A DNA stretch of 64,000 bases from Mercenaria mercenaria (Eukaryota; Mollusca; Bivalvia; Venerida; Veneridae): positions 72,074,001-72,138,000 of the forward strand of contig NC_069371.1 in the NCBI RefSeq assembly GCF_021730395.1. The letters run 5' to 3'. Positions 1 through 12,121 of the stretch are shown one piece after another. Every line of letters begins with the position of its first letter. Position 1 is the first letter of the stretch. A program made the translations under genes and the position numbers. The notes under the pieces are model-generated. The model ran no database searches and was not told where the DNA came from. It saw only the letters and a program-made list of their open reading frames with translations.

Positions 1-36
1 ACCAGTGAAATGCCGTCACGGTCCCACGGCGCCAAA

Positions 37-168
37 TGTCACAGGGTGAGAAAAATCTGCAGCCAGACCGGGACTCGAACCCGGGGCCTCGGAATACCGT
101 TCCGATGCTCTACCGGGCCGCATACACATTTTCTGCTCGTTTTAATATTCAAATTCTATACCGTGACA
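37..168 (-). repeat. tRNA-like cassette bounded by TGTCAC inverted ends
   Basis: On the minus strand this reads TGTCACGG, a short AT-rich lead, a tRNA-like stretch with a degenerate box A (GGTAGAGC) and a clear box B (GGTTCGAGTCCC), then CTCACCCTGTGACA. The unit recurs at 22470-22612 and 22729-22868, and the bases before position 37 match the spacer between those two units, so the window opens inside a larger repeat. The D-arm half is shortened, so this is not a working tRNA gene. It is most likely a tRNA-derived SINE or MITE-like unit. Confidence 0.7.
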
Positions 169-169
169 T

Positions 170-375
170 GAATTGGGGTCAACAGATATTAAAGGAAACA
201 AGTAGGGACGGGACTGGGACGGATTGAAGAAAGTGATTACTATAAAGGCCCCTTCAGAAACGAGGTTTTGAATGGGGTATACTATAGCAGCCTGGGTGCA
301 GTTGAATTTATGAAGTGTGAAAACACCTCACATGCTCTACCTAGTTCTGGTTCAAGCGGAATGTTTGCAGGTAGG
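170..375. repeat. dispersed repeat, copy 1
   Basis: About 200 bp (AGGGACGGGACTGGG, then a stretch with CCTTCAGAA and GAGGTTTTGAATGGG, ending TTCAAGCGGAATGTTTG) is repeated with modest divergence at 20083-20312 in the same orientation. No coding content is visible. Confidence 0.7.
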
Positions 376-499
376 ATAGGACGTGTAAAGTACCCATCGG
401 TGGTTTAAGCGAGAAAATGTGTTTTTCGGTGCAAAATGGCGGAAACGCGTTTACATGTGTCTCGGAAATTTTAAATTTCTTCAAAGTAAGTGTGTTTTT

Positions 500-1914
500 A
501 GCTCACCTGTCACGAAGTGACAAGGTGAGCTATTGTGACCGCTTGATGTCCGTCGTGCTCGTCCGTCGTCCGTCGTGCGTCGTCCGTCAACAATTTGTAA
601 AAAAATCTTCTTCTTGAAAACCACTGGGCAGAATTACACCAAACTTCACAGGAATGATCCTTGGGTGGCTCCCTTTCAAAATTGTTCAAAGAATTGAATT
701 CCATGCAGAACTCTGGTTGCCGAAAGGAAAACTTTAAAAATCTTCTTCTCAAAAACCAGAAGACCTAGAGCTTAGATATTTGGTGTGAAGCATTGCCTAG
801 AGGACCTCTACCAAGTTTGTTCAAATCATGATCCCGGGGTCAAAACTGACCCCGCCCCAGGGGTCACTTGATTTTACATAAGAAAATCTTAAAAAATCTT
901 CTTCTCAAAAATCAGAAGCCCTAGAGCTTAGATATTTGACATGTAACATTGCCTAGTGGACCTCTACTAAAATTGTTCAAATCATGACCCGGGGTTAAAA
1001 CTGACCCCGCCCCAGGAGTCACTTGATTTTACATAGGAAAATATTAAAAAATCTTCTTCTCAAAAACCAGAAGCCCTAGATCTTAGATATTTGACATGTA
1101 GCATTGCCTAGTGGACCTCTACTAAAGTTGTTCAAATCATGACCCGGGGATCAAAATTAACCCCGCCCTAGGGGTCACTTGATTTTACATAGGAAAATCT
1201 TCAAAAATTTTCTTAAAATAAACCAGAAGGGATAGAGCTTAGATATTTCACATGTAGCATTGCCTTGTAGACTCTACAGCATTTGTTCAAATCATGACCC
1301 CCTGGGTCAAAATTGACCCCGCCCCAGGGGTAACTTGATTTTACATAGGAAAATCTTCAAAAAATTTCTTAAAATAAACCAGAAGGCCTAGATCTTAGAT
1401 ATTTGACATGTAGCATTGCCTAGTAGACTTCTACAAAATTTGTTCAAATCATGACCCCCGGAGTCAAATTGACCCCACCCCATGGGGTTACTTGATTGTA
1501 CATAGAAAAATCTTCAAATTTTTCTAAAAATAAACCGGAAGGCCTAGACCTTAGATATTTGACATGTAGCATTGCCTAGTGGACCTCTACAAAATTTGTT
1601 CAAATCTTGCCCCCCCCCCCCCCCCCAGGGTTAAATTGACCCAGCTCCAGGGGTTACTTGATTGTACATAGAGAAATCTTCATAAATTTGCTAAAAATAG
1701 ATCTTAGATATTTGATATGTAACATTGTCTAGTAGACTTTTACAAACTTTGTTCAAATCATGACCCCCGGGGTAAAATTGGCCCCGCCCCAGGGGTTACT
1801 TGATTGTACATAGGAAAATCTTCCAAACATTTTCTAAAAATCATCAGTTTGACATTTGAAACATGTAGCTCATATTACTCAGGTGAGCGATCCAGAGTCA
1901 TCATGACCCTCTTG
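500..1914 (+). mobile_element. tandem-cored non-autonomous element (AGCTC...CTCTTG), family 1
   Basis: The element starts after a T run with AGCTCACCT, which pairs with AGGTGAGCT at 523-531 around an inner GTCAC/GTGAC stem, then a GTCC-rich stretch. The core holds about seven 155-bp direct repeats, each with a GACCCC-GGGGTCA motif, TTGTTCAAATCATGA and TGTAGCATTGCCTAG. The 3' end carries GGTGAGC, an inverted copy of the head, a small hairpin (GTCAT/ATGAC) and CTCTTG before TT. A reversed relative with the same core unit lies at 60720-62557. No ORF of note. Helentron-like origin is inference from structure. Confidence 0.75.
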
Positions 1915-2416
1915 TTATTGATTTATATCCATAATGAGTACATCCATTTTGTGGCAAGATTACTTGTCTATCGTCGACTATCAACCCGGGGTCAATGATT
2001 TTCGATGTAAAAAAGTTATCGAAGGGACAGTGGTGAGACAAGACGTAAACCTTTCCATACTCACTTTATGATTGCTTTTATTACACAAATCTTGAAGTGT
2101 TAGCCTCAGTTACGTTGTTGATCGTTGCATTATTATTTGTGCTCCATTTGTTATACTAAAGCGGGTGCTAGAGCCCCTCACGCCAGATGTTTTTTTTTTA
2201 GTATAAGCCAGTTTTGGTATCTTTCGGGTTGGTTTAAGACAATTTTGTATCCACTCGGGATTGTCCTTACAATCCTGAATAGAATGAACAGATATGACTT
2301 TTAAATATAGTCTCTTATAATTCTGATGTTTTCGTGAATTTTATATGGTGTGTATAAATTGTAAATTTGATAAACTGTAAATCCACCTAGCACTAGGAAG
2401 CTTCCATATTAATGCC

Positions 2417-2971
2417 AATCTGACTAAAGCATTTGATCTTCTACACGAAGATCTGAGAATGACACATTCACATTCGTCCTCTGTAAATTTTGGATTTCCA
2501 ATATTGCTATGTTTATTTTCCCAAATCTGTTTTTATTTGAACCAATCAGATGACTTGTTTAAACAAGCATTTGGCTGAACCATCAAAATAGCGTCGAATG
2601 TCAAAGGGTGAGAAAAATGTGCGGTCAGTCCGGGGCTCGAACCTGGGACCCCTCGCTAACAGAGCGAGCTAGTGCCCTACCGACTGAGCTAACCGGCTGT
2701 CTGACACCTAACGTGACCAAGTCCGTACCATGACATATGATTTTATCTCTAAACACGAGGGCGTAGTCGCGATCTGGTCGTCATAAGAATTGTAAATGTG
2801 AAAAACCCAGGCTAAATATAGATTTTCTAAACTTCTACTTTAACATACAAAATGTTGTAAGTAAGGCTCTGATTGGCTGGCGGAAGGGTCGTCAGAACGA
2901 GGCTATCAATAGCACGTCTTCAGATCCAATGTGCCTAGCATTCAGTGGAGATGTACTTTAGTCAGACTGAT
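2417..2971 (-). mobile_element. TIR-bounded element carrying a tRNA-like segment
   Basis: Ends are inverted (ATCTGACTAAAG at left, CTTTAGTCAGACT at right). Inside, on the minus strand at about 2636-2703, lies a tRNA-like segment with box A (TTAGCTCAGTCGGTAGGGC) and box B (GGTTCGAGCCC), followed by CACATTTTTCTCACCC and TTTGACA, the same tail as the cassettes at 37, 22470 and 22729. The acceptor arm does not pair well, so a functional tRNA is unlikely. Confidence 0.65.
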
Positions 2972-4363
2972 ATTATATAGCGATAATAGACGGTTTGCGA
3001 TAGAAAAAATGTATAACTGGCAGAAGTGGTAAACTTTTACTTCAGGAGCTTAAACGTTTGACGTGTATGAAAGACGCGTTTGAAAATACATCGGCGGCAT
3101 TGATGTTTTATTTCAATGGCTAAGCTACCGCAAAGAAAAATCAAAGACGCCGACGGCGCGCAGGAAGCGACGTTCTTTTAACCAAAACGAGCACCGAAGT
3201 GAAAACGTTTCAGGTTCAAATTAGCACTTTGGTCTACAAGCACAATGGGTGGTCTGAATAAAATAAAGGCGTATATATAAATAAAGTAGGTGATACTATT
3301 GAGTCTGGCGGTTTGTTAAAGCACAGTAAGAGGATGTTGGACGATTCAGACTCGGACAAGGCATTGCAAGCATACACAATAAGCCGCATTGTGGTCACTT
3401 GGACATACGCAAAACGTAAGTGCGATCATAATGGTCTTGTAATGGTGCTCTGCATAATTTGTCGCAATGACACTCTGATTTTTTGCAGTAAATGCACAAA
3501 TATGAAAGAAAGACATGACAGAAATCACCCATGTATAAAGTAAAGTAAATATAAAATATGTTTTGGTTATTTGTTGTTTTTTTTTCAGAAGACGTGGTCC
3601 AGTTATCTTCAAGGTGTCTGGTGATGTGTCCTTTTCAATGTGATTTAAGAGTCTTAAATTGTGAATGGTTTGACTTAATCAGTCAATAAAATATTGGGTA
3701 TCGTATCAGTTAGTGTTTTACGTTCCGTCAGGTAAAGGTGGTGAAACGTTACATTAAGACCCTGGTCAGTAACTAGGTCACTACTGCGACTCGAACCAAC
3801 GGCCCTAAATCGATGAGAGATTTTTAATTTTATCTTGAAATATGACTTTAGTTGATCAGTTTTCAGACATCACGTCCATACATTACATATAAAGTCACCA
3901 ATTTTACCTATAGACGTTAATAAGCATCTAAAGATGTATAACTGGGTGTTAATTTCTATATCTGCAGGGGCGTACCTGGGCATACGACTATACGCCTGTG
4001 AGTAAAATTCGAATTCAGCACCACCGTGAAAAGTCTTAAGATGCTAAAAATGCAACAAAATGTAAAGCCTTAGGAGTTTAGGTGGTTATTCAAAGGTCTT
4101 CATTTGAACAATATCATCTAAATTGTTTATCAAATTCGTTTTTGAAATATTAGACTGATTTGTGTTTTTTAATAATCATGAATATAGAAAAAATGTAAAA
4201 AGGTAAGTGTAAATTTCATGGAATCATAGAGCACAGCAAACACATGGACCAGAGACATAGATCGCCAAATAGGCATGCCACAATTAGAAAAACTTACGCA
4301 CAAACGCACCCGTGAGTACACAAACAGACAACGAGGACAAAACGAACGGATATGTATATACCG
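2972..4363. other. intergenic stretch, nothing recognised
   Basis: No gene is supported here. An open frame at 3313-3543 contains CIIC and CSKC cysteine pairs but has no flanking exons or recognisable domain. Confidence 0.5.
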
Positions 4364-5530
4364 GGCATCCCTCATCTTACAAACATTTGTCCGCAACGGA
4401 GTGCGCACATTCCCTAAACCTCAGAATACGGCACCTTCGCCTAAGCCAGCCATGCCAGTAACCTACACAATACGATGCATCCACATCCTCACTAAAAGAT
4501 GTTCAACTCCACATATACAGGAGACCTAAACATGGCAGACATTTCAACGGGTTTTGAAATCCGCATACTTTACACTATTAAGTGGCTATCGATCGTTGAG
4601 AACCTTTGTCTCAATTACTTGTTTCATTTTCTTCCTGTAATAGCCACAGACGACCGCCGAACAAAAGATATATTTGGCAACCTTTTTTTAAATAATCCCT
4701 TGAAGGAAAGTGATTCATCTGGACTTCAGATGAATTACTTGCCTTCAAGGGATACGCACATTCCATCACCTTGAGAATACGGCACCTTCGCCTAAGCCAG
4801 CCATGCCGGTAACCTACACAATACGATGCATCCACATCCTCAATAAAAGATGCTTCAACTCCGCTTATACAGGAAACCTGAACATGGCTGGCATTTCAAC
4901 GGGTTCGAAATTCGCATACTCTACACTGCTATCAATGTTGAGAACCTTTGTCTCAATTACTTGTTTCATTTTCTTCCTGTAACAGCAATAGACGACTGCC
5001 GAACAGAAGGTATTTTGAAACTTTTTTTCTAAATAATCCCTTGAAGGGAAGTAATTCATCTGAAGTCCAGAAGACGGCCGTAACACAGCACACTTGGAGG
5101 ACGTCATCATATGATGACGTAAAATTCATGCTGAACTAATAATTCCCACATTCATATGTGGTACTTCAAATCCCACGCTCGTTTGTGCTACAATCCCGGA
5201 CGAGCCCCAATCTTACGAACATTTGTCCGCAACGGAGTGCAGTGTATGCACATTCCATAACCCTCAGAATACGGCACCTTCGCCTATGCCAGTAACCTAC
5301 ACAATACGATGCATCCACATCCTCACTAAAAGCCGCATATATAGGAGACCTGAACATGGCTGCTGACATTTCAACGGGTTCGAAATCCTCTGTCTCAATT
5401 TTGTTTCATCTTCCGCCTGTAATAGCCACAGACGACCGCCAAACAGAAGGTATTTTGCAACCTTTTTCTAAATAATCCCTTAAAGGGAGGTAATTCATCT
5501 AATGTCCAAAAGAAGGCCGTAACACTTGGT
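4364..5530. repeat. triplicated block of about 340 bp
   Basis: Three diverged direct copies begin near 4364, 4756 and 5200. Shared landmarks are AGAATACGGCACCTTCGCCT, ACACAATACGATGCATCCAC, CATTTCAACGGGTT, TTGTCTCAATTACTTGTTTC and AAATAATCCCTTGAAGG. Copies 1 and 3 also share the leader ACATTTGTCCGCAACGGAGT. The short overlapping frames in the block are by-products of the repeat. Confidence 0.75.
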
Positions 5531-6184
5531 AAAAGTATTACGCACAGTAATGTCTCAACTTAGGTAGAAACATTCGAACAATGCAAGTGAAGCAAGTGTT
5601 TTAATGCCATGTAAAATATGCAGGTAAACCCTAAAATGTTTAGAAATATTATATCAAATGATCAATTAAAGTAAATTTGCAATATTTTAAAAAAAGTTCG
5701 TGTTTGTGTCTCAAAAGAACTATCCAGCTTTTAACAGTATTTTATGTTGGAAGGAAGACCCCGGGTGCCTCCTTCGGACATAACTTTATGGACTGGTACT
5801 TGGATATAGCCATGAATTATTTACAAAGCCAGCTTGATGGCTTACTCGTATTTAAAAAAGACACCTTGCGCGGGGTTTGAACATGCAAAGATACGAGCGG
5901 TTACAAGCTACATACCTTGTCTCAAAGGTGCACTATAGATCCGAAATATGAATAATTACTACGTTTACATTTAGTTTACGTAAACATACAATCAATCATT
6001 AACAGTACTATGTAACATGTTTAAAATAAGACGAAATGCATGTTTAGCTAAACGAAATATAAATATTTCTATTAGTACAAAAATTCTAGCCAATGATTAA
6101 TATCTAATATACATGTACCTGTATACTAATTGAATATTTTGCAATTTTGCGATATTCAGTCAAAAAAAGAGATTCTATTGTGTA
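5531..6184. other. intergenic stretch, nothing recognised
   Basis: AT-rich DNA without a supportable gene, RNA or repeat. Confidence 0.4.
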
Positions 6185-6346
6185 TATCATGCGAGGAAGC
6201 CATACAGGTCGGTGGTTCTACCTAGTTGGCCGCCCGTGATGAAATAATGCACGGAGGGGCACCTAGCTGGGGTCTCCTACACTATCAAAGCTAGAAAGTT
6301 CCCATATGACCTAAATTTCTGTCCGTGCGTCGATATACCCAACAAA
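6185..6346 (+). repeat. SINE body fragment
   Basis: The stretch carries GAGGAAGCCAT, GGTGGTTCTACC, TGATGAAATAATGCACGGAG, CATATGACCTAAATT and ends near ATACCCAACAAA. It matches the body of the SINE at 33200-33442 and lacks a clear tRNA head. Confidence 0.65.
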
Positions 6347-9039
6347 TCTACTGTGCATGCAAGTTTCTACAGCAACTACCGAGCGCTCGTTTACTACAAA
6401 CACACTAACATAATACTACCTATGTCCATTAAACCTCGATGTATTCAATTTCGGCATATAGGAAAATTTGTTAGCACAAAACAGGACACCCGTCTAACTC
6501 TAGTTTATTCGTTACCCAATGGAGCAGCAGCAGAACAAAAATCATCAGCCGATGTCTCGAGAAAGAAAAAAGTTATGCTAAACATAACACTCTTCGCGTG
6601 CTATCGAAGATGTGTTCATGGTTGCAAGTAAATTTATCAATCTATATCCAAATCTAGATACCTAAATACCATTTAGCAATTTACGCAGTTTGAATTTTCG
6701 TTTGCAAATATTAGATGTTATTTACAATAATTAGAAAAAAAATTACGTTTCGCGTGAGAAAACCTAATTGCAATGTGGTGGTAGATACATTTATCAAAAA
6801 CCTGTCAAAATTCGGATGCAGAAGTTATGCATTAAATTAAATATTGACGATTTCTTAAAAGATAACAAAAAAAACTAGTACATCCTTAATGTGTGTGTTA
6901 ACGTTCAATAAGTATGCAATCTTGTATTACTTAATAAATCATGATAATAACAGCTTTGCACACGGTTCGAATATGCGATTTGTTCTGTTTAGATGCAGTT
7001 ACCCGAATTATAACAGACACATTGTAAGTCCATTTGGCGATACACAATATGCCTGCGCGGGTCTTGGCAGTTGCACAATAAAATATATCCTAGAACGACA
7101 CAGTGTTTCAGTGAGGCAAGTATTTTGAAACATAACTATATATTATCTACTGTTACTGTTGATTTAAAGATTTTGGCCCTGGAGTGTATTGTATAGAGCA
7201 ATTCACATAACTCATTAAGTCTGGCATAATTCATTTGTATCGAAGTAATTAAAGGAAAAATATGTGAATCAAATATTAAACATTTTAAAATCTTAGATAG
7301 AATTATAAATGAATACTAGTAAGGGGAATACTAGTAGGGGCCAAGTATCGTGCCAGAGCGATCGAGCACACACTTTTCAGGGTAAAGTTAAATAGGACTC
7401 TATATGAAAAAAATGTTTAAGGTATTAGGCCCATAATAGAGTACCTCCTTTTTGAAGAGTATTCAATTCCTACCATAAAGGTTATAACACACTAAATAGT
7501 TGTTGTTCTTTATTCTATATAAAATTGACCTATTTCCAATGACCGCAGCACACATCAGGACCCATTTTAAATTTCTGTAACTTACATTTTCTTGAAGAAT
7601 ATTGTCAGTGCTAACTTAAAATCAAAAGAAAAGTGGGGGTGATGTTTGATGCAAGAAAAATAATTTCAGTCAAACACACAAACTGCAAAATCAGCTAAAA
7701 AATTAGACCCCAAATTATACTGGTGGTGTATGATCTAAGTTTCCATGAAAAATTTTGTCATGGTGTTATTTCATGATCAAAATGCTATCTTCATGTCAAG
7801 CATAGATCTGTCATGTGATTTTACCAAAAAAAAAAAAAATGCAAAGAAAATAAGGAAAATAGCTCTACACAGCGAAAAAACTGAGGACTATTTGTATCCG
7901 CCATTATGCGACTACCATTTTTTTTCGCGCCTTTTTTCTATTTAGTGTCTGTATGCCTATACCTAGTTTTACTGCAATTTTCAGGGGGGGGGGGGGGGGG
8001 GGGGTGGGGGGGAGTAGCGGCGTAGGTTCAAACCCCACTGGGACCAAATTTATTTTTTCCTGATTTTCCTTTTTTTCTAGTAAAGTTTTTACTTCTATCA
8101 ATATTTGTTATTGATTTATTGTACAAAAATGGATTAAAACTGATTTGAAAAGACATTTCTTGCTGTTCAAAGTGATTTTACCTCTGAAACAGAAGGGGTA
8201 GAGATAGACATCTTTAAAATACTGAGTTACCTATGGTAAAAGTTCTCAATTTTGCATTCATTCTTTAGATTACATATTGTGGAAGAAATTTAGGTAGGTT
8301 TTACTTCTGCCCCAAGGTTATTTTTGAAGGAAGTGAGCAAAATTCAAAAACGACCCGCAGGATTCAACCTTAATTTTTCAATGTTGGAGTTAGAATTCTG
8401 TCTCTTTAAATCCGTTTACTCGAGGCTCCCTAGAAAAAATGATATTGACAGTTTTATTTCAAGTTCTATAATTGTTTACCAATAGTTTGATGTTTCTTTC
8501 ATAAAAAATAATGGTATAATGAATTCTCTGCAAATGTTTTGGATAAAGCCAACACTTTGAAATTTGTCTCTACTTGAGCTTGAGGAAATACCATTAATTA
8601 CAAAAAAAAACTATAAAAAGCGGCACGGTAAAAGTTTTTAAAAAATTGCAACTAAGTGCGAAGCACGGTCAACTGTAAGAATATACCCAGCAAATGCCAT
8701 TTTTTAAACATTACTGTTATGGGCATAATACCTTAAATATCTCCAAGTATCCGGGGCTGCTCCAGTTGCAATTTTAGACACTGTCACGATCCCTGCCAGT
8801 AAGCATGCGCGGTATGATAAACTATGAATTTAAATGATTATCTTGTTAATATGTAGCACAAACGTGACAAACAAAATATATTAACGTTGGAATATAGCAA
8901 GAGGACGCATCTCTTGCCGAACATTTTTCAACATTTTCAAGGGGAGGCCCTGAAAACCCAATCCGCCGGGAGATGGAGACCCTATCCCTCACCTAACCCA
9001 CATTCGCAGCATTTCTACTTGGTTCGTAGCTATGCTGCT
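6347..9039. other. intergenic stretch without recognised genes
   Basis: AT-rich, non-coding as far as can be seen. It includes a 21-base G run at 7984-8004. Short frames (for example 6353-6631) lack splice context or known domains. Confidence 0.4.
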
Positions 9040-9149
9040 CATATCTGTTCAAATTGTCTTGTGTATGTGCATCTTTACGCTGCTGTGGTTTACAGTGTAG
9101 AAATGTGGCTTTACCTGTTGAATATTTATCCTTGCTTTTTTACTTTCCC

Positions 9150-9750
9150 TTAACACCCCACCCATTCATATACCCCTCAAGCTGTTCATGCGAAGAAGTC
9201 GTTAAATGGCATTTCTATTTATAATTCTAGTGGCCCCTTTTCTAGTGCCCCCCCTCCCAGTTCAAATAAATTGATGAGAGGACCTTATAATACAATTGAA
9301 TAAAATCGGGAGAGTACCTTTAAATAATGCTAGAAATCAACTTTATTGAAGATCCATCATGCAGTTCATGAGAAGAAATAGTTTACCGGTATTTCTATGA
9401 TTTGCTCTAGAGGCCCATAAAAAGGGGCCATTAGCCCCTGCTTGGACAGACCTTGGGACCTTGGAGAGAACCTTATTATGATGCTACAGACCAAGGCTGA
9501 TGAATACCCATTGATCAGTTCAGGAGAACAAGTTGTTTAAAGTTCTTTTTCTATTTTTAGCTCTAGCGGCCGCTGAAAAGGGGCCGAGGTAAGCTATTTG
9601 ATAGAAGTCCATGCTAGAATGCTACTGACCAAGTCTAATGTACATCTGACCAATAGTTTCAGAAGAGAACATGTTTAGGTAAAAATGTTGATGCCGAGCA
9701 AAGGACGATGGACGAAGAACGGTGGACGCCACACTATCCACCAAAAACAG
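9150..9750 (-). repeat. tandem-cored repeat, end of an element (arm 1)
   Basis: Diverged direct units contain GTTCATG-GAAGAA, TATTTCTATTTTTAGCTCTA and GGGGCC motifs, followed by a GACGATGGACGAAGAACGGT head region, the kind of GAC-rich stretch found at the heads of the AGCTC-type elements. The paralogous copy is at about 20820-21370, so the insertion predates the segmental duplication. Confidence 0.55.
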
Positions 9751-10032
9751 GTGTACATTTTTTCGAATAATTTGCGACAAGTTGAATATTTAAGAAACTT
9801 CAAAAATAAAAAGAAGCAAAATACATTATTATATTTATTCGCCAACAAGGTATACTTAACGTTGCTTCTTATCAAAGACCTTATGTAAAAGCCAAACACT
9901 ACTTATTACATAGAAAGGGCAAAGCTTGAGCAGATATTTATAAAAGGCAAGGGATAAATAAGAATCCAGCACGTTTAATGTTAGAAACTGGGAAAGAAGC
10001 TATACAATCGACTAGCATACATGTAACAAAAA

Positions 10033-12049
10033 CAAGAGGGCCAAGATGACCCTAGGTCACTCACCTGAGAAACACACCATAACAGTGTAAACATGTTTTA
10101 CCTAGTGATTTATGGAAACAAATATTCTGAACAATTTTCATTAAGATTGGACCAAAAATGTGGTCTCTTAAGTATCAACAAGTATTTTCTTTGATTTGAC
10201 CTAGTGACCTAGCTTTTGATCCCAAAAGACCCAGATTCGTGCTTGTCCAAGATTCTATAAAAATAAACATTCTGACAAAGTTTCAGAAAGATTGGAGCAA
10301 AAGCAAAAAGTGGCCACTTAGAATGTATACAAGTTTTTCCTTTGATTTGACCACCTATTGACCAAATTGGCCATACGTGACTCAGATTCGAAATCATCCA
10401 AGACTTTATGATAAAAAAATCTGACCAAGTTTTCTAATGATACAACAAAAATGTGGCCTCTAGAGTGTAAACAAGCTTATATTTTTATTTGGCTGGCGGC
10501 CTAGTTTTTAACCCCATGTGACCCAGATAAAAATTAAGCTAAGATTTCAAGCAGACAAACATTCTGACAAATTTTCATGCACTTAAATTGAAAAATGTAG
10601 CCACTATTGTATACACAATGTTTTTCATTTATTTTTACATTTGACCTCAGATGTCCCAGATTCCAAATTGGGCCAAAAATCATCAAGATAAACATTTCTA
10701 AAGTGTTATCAAGCTTTTCCTTTGATTTGACTTGATGACCTAGTTTTTGACCCCGTTGGCCCATATTCAAACTTGACCTAGATTACATCCAGTCATACAT
10801 TTTTAACAATTTTCATGAAGATCCGGTGTAAAATGCATTCCCTATTGCATACACAAGTCTGGCTTTTCTTTGATTTGACCTTGCGACCTTGACTCCAGAT
10901 TACCTATATTCAAACTTAACCTAGATTTTTTCAAGGCAGTTATTATGACTAAATTTTTCTGAATATCCGTTGTAAAATTCAGTCCTTATTACATACACAA
11001 GGTTTTTCTTGATTTGACCTAGTGACCTTGTTGTTGATCCCAAATGACATATATTCGAACTCGACCTACATTTGATCAAAACAATCATTCTGATCAAATT
11101 TCTTGAGGATCAATTGAAAAATACAGCCTCTATCGCATACATAAGTTTTTTTTTCTTTTATTTGACCTAGTGACCTAGTCTTTAACCTATGATTATCCAT
11201 ATCAATACAAGACCCAGAAATGCAGTCCATATTGCATAAACAAGGTTTTTATTTGATTTGCCCTAGTGACCTAGATTTTGACCCAAGATAACCTATATTC
11301 GAACTGGACCTAGATTTTATCAAAGCAATTATTCTGACCAAATTTCATGAAGATCAAATGAAATATACAGCCTCTATCGCATACACAATGTTTTCTTTGA
11401 TTTGACCTAGTGACCTAGTTTTTGACCCCAGATGACCCATACTCGAATTTGACCTGGACTTATCAAGATAACTATTCTGACTTAATCATATGAAGATCCT
11501 GTGTAAAATGCAGTCCCTATTGCTTACACAAGGTTTTTCTTTTATTTAACCTAGTGACCTAGTTTTTGACCCCAGATGACACATATTCAAAATTAATTTA
11601 GATTTTATCAAGACAATTATTCTGACTAAATTTCATGAAGATCCGTTGTAAAATGCAGTCCCTATTGCATACACAAGGTTTTTCTTTGATATGACCTAGT
11701 GACCTAGCTTTTGACCCCAGGTGACTCGTATTCGAATTTGGCCTGATTTTTTATCAAGGCAATCAATCTAACCAAATTTCAGGAAGATCAATTAAAAATA
11801 CAGCCTCTATCGCATATACAATGTTTTTCTTTGAATTGACCTAGTGACCAAGTTTTTGACTCCAGATGACCCATATTCGAACTTGACCTAGATTTCATCA
11901 AGGCAATCATTCTGACCAAGTTTCATGAAAATCAATTAAAAAAAATACAGCCTCTATCGCATAAACAAGCTAAATGTTGACAGACGACAGACAGACGCCG
12001 GACATCGATCGATAAAAAAAAACTCGCCTGAGCATAGCTCATTTGAGCT
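10033..12049 (-). mobile_element. tandem-cored element (AGCTC...CTCTTG), family 2, with paralogous empty site
   Basis: Read on the minus strand it begins AGCTCAAATGAGCTATG, has a GTC-rich head, a core of about a dozen units of roughly 150 bp (TTTGACCTAGTGACCTAG, TTTCATGAAGATC, ATACAGCCTCTATCGCATAC), then CTCAGGTGAGTGA, a hairpin (AGGGTCA/TGGCCCT) and CTCTTG. Arm 2 of the segmental duplication lacks it: ACATGTAAAAAATAAGCAT at 21650 is the unoccupied site. The element therefore sits inside a short A/T run with no visible target duplication. Confidence 0.85.
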
Positions 12050-12121
12050 AATAAGCATTGAGCTACTCTCGATAAGTTCACATAATAGTTCTAATTTAGT
12101 AGTTACTAATAAAGAGTTAAT

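Noticed and set aside
3313-3543. Zinc-finger-like exon (CIIC, CSKC)
   Set aside because: Cysteine spacing fits no family I can name, the last Cys pair follows an acceptor-like TTTTTGCAG, and no neighbouring exon was found.
7904-8101. Proline-rich ORF with PPTPPPPPP
   Set aside because: It is only the translation of a G run; the rest is AT-rich and featureless.
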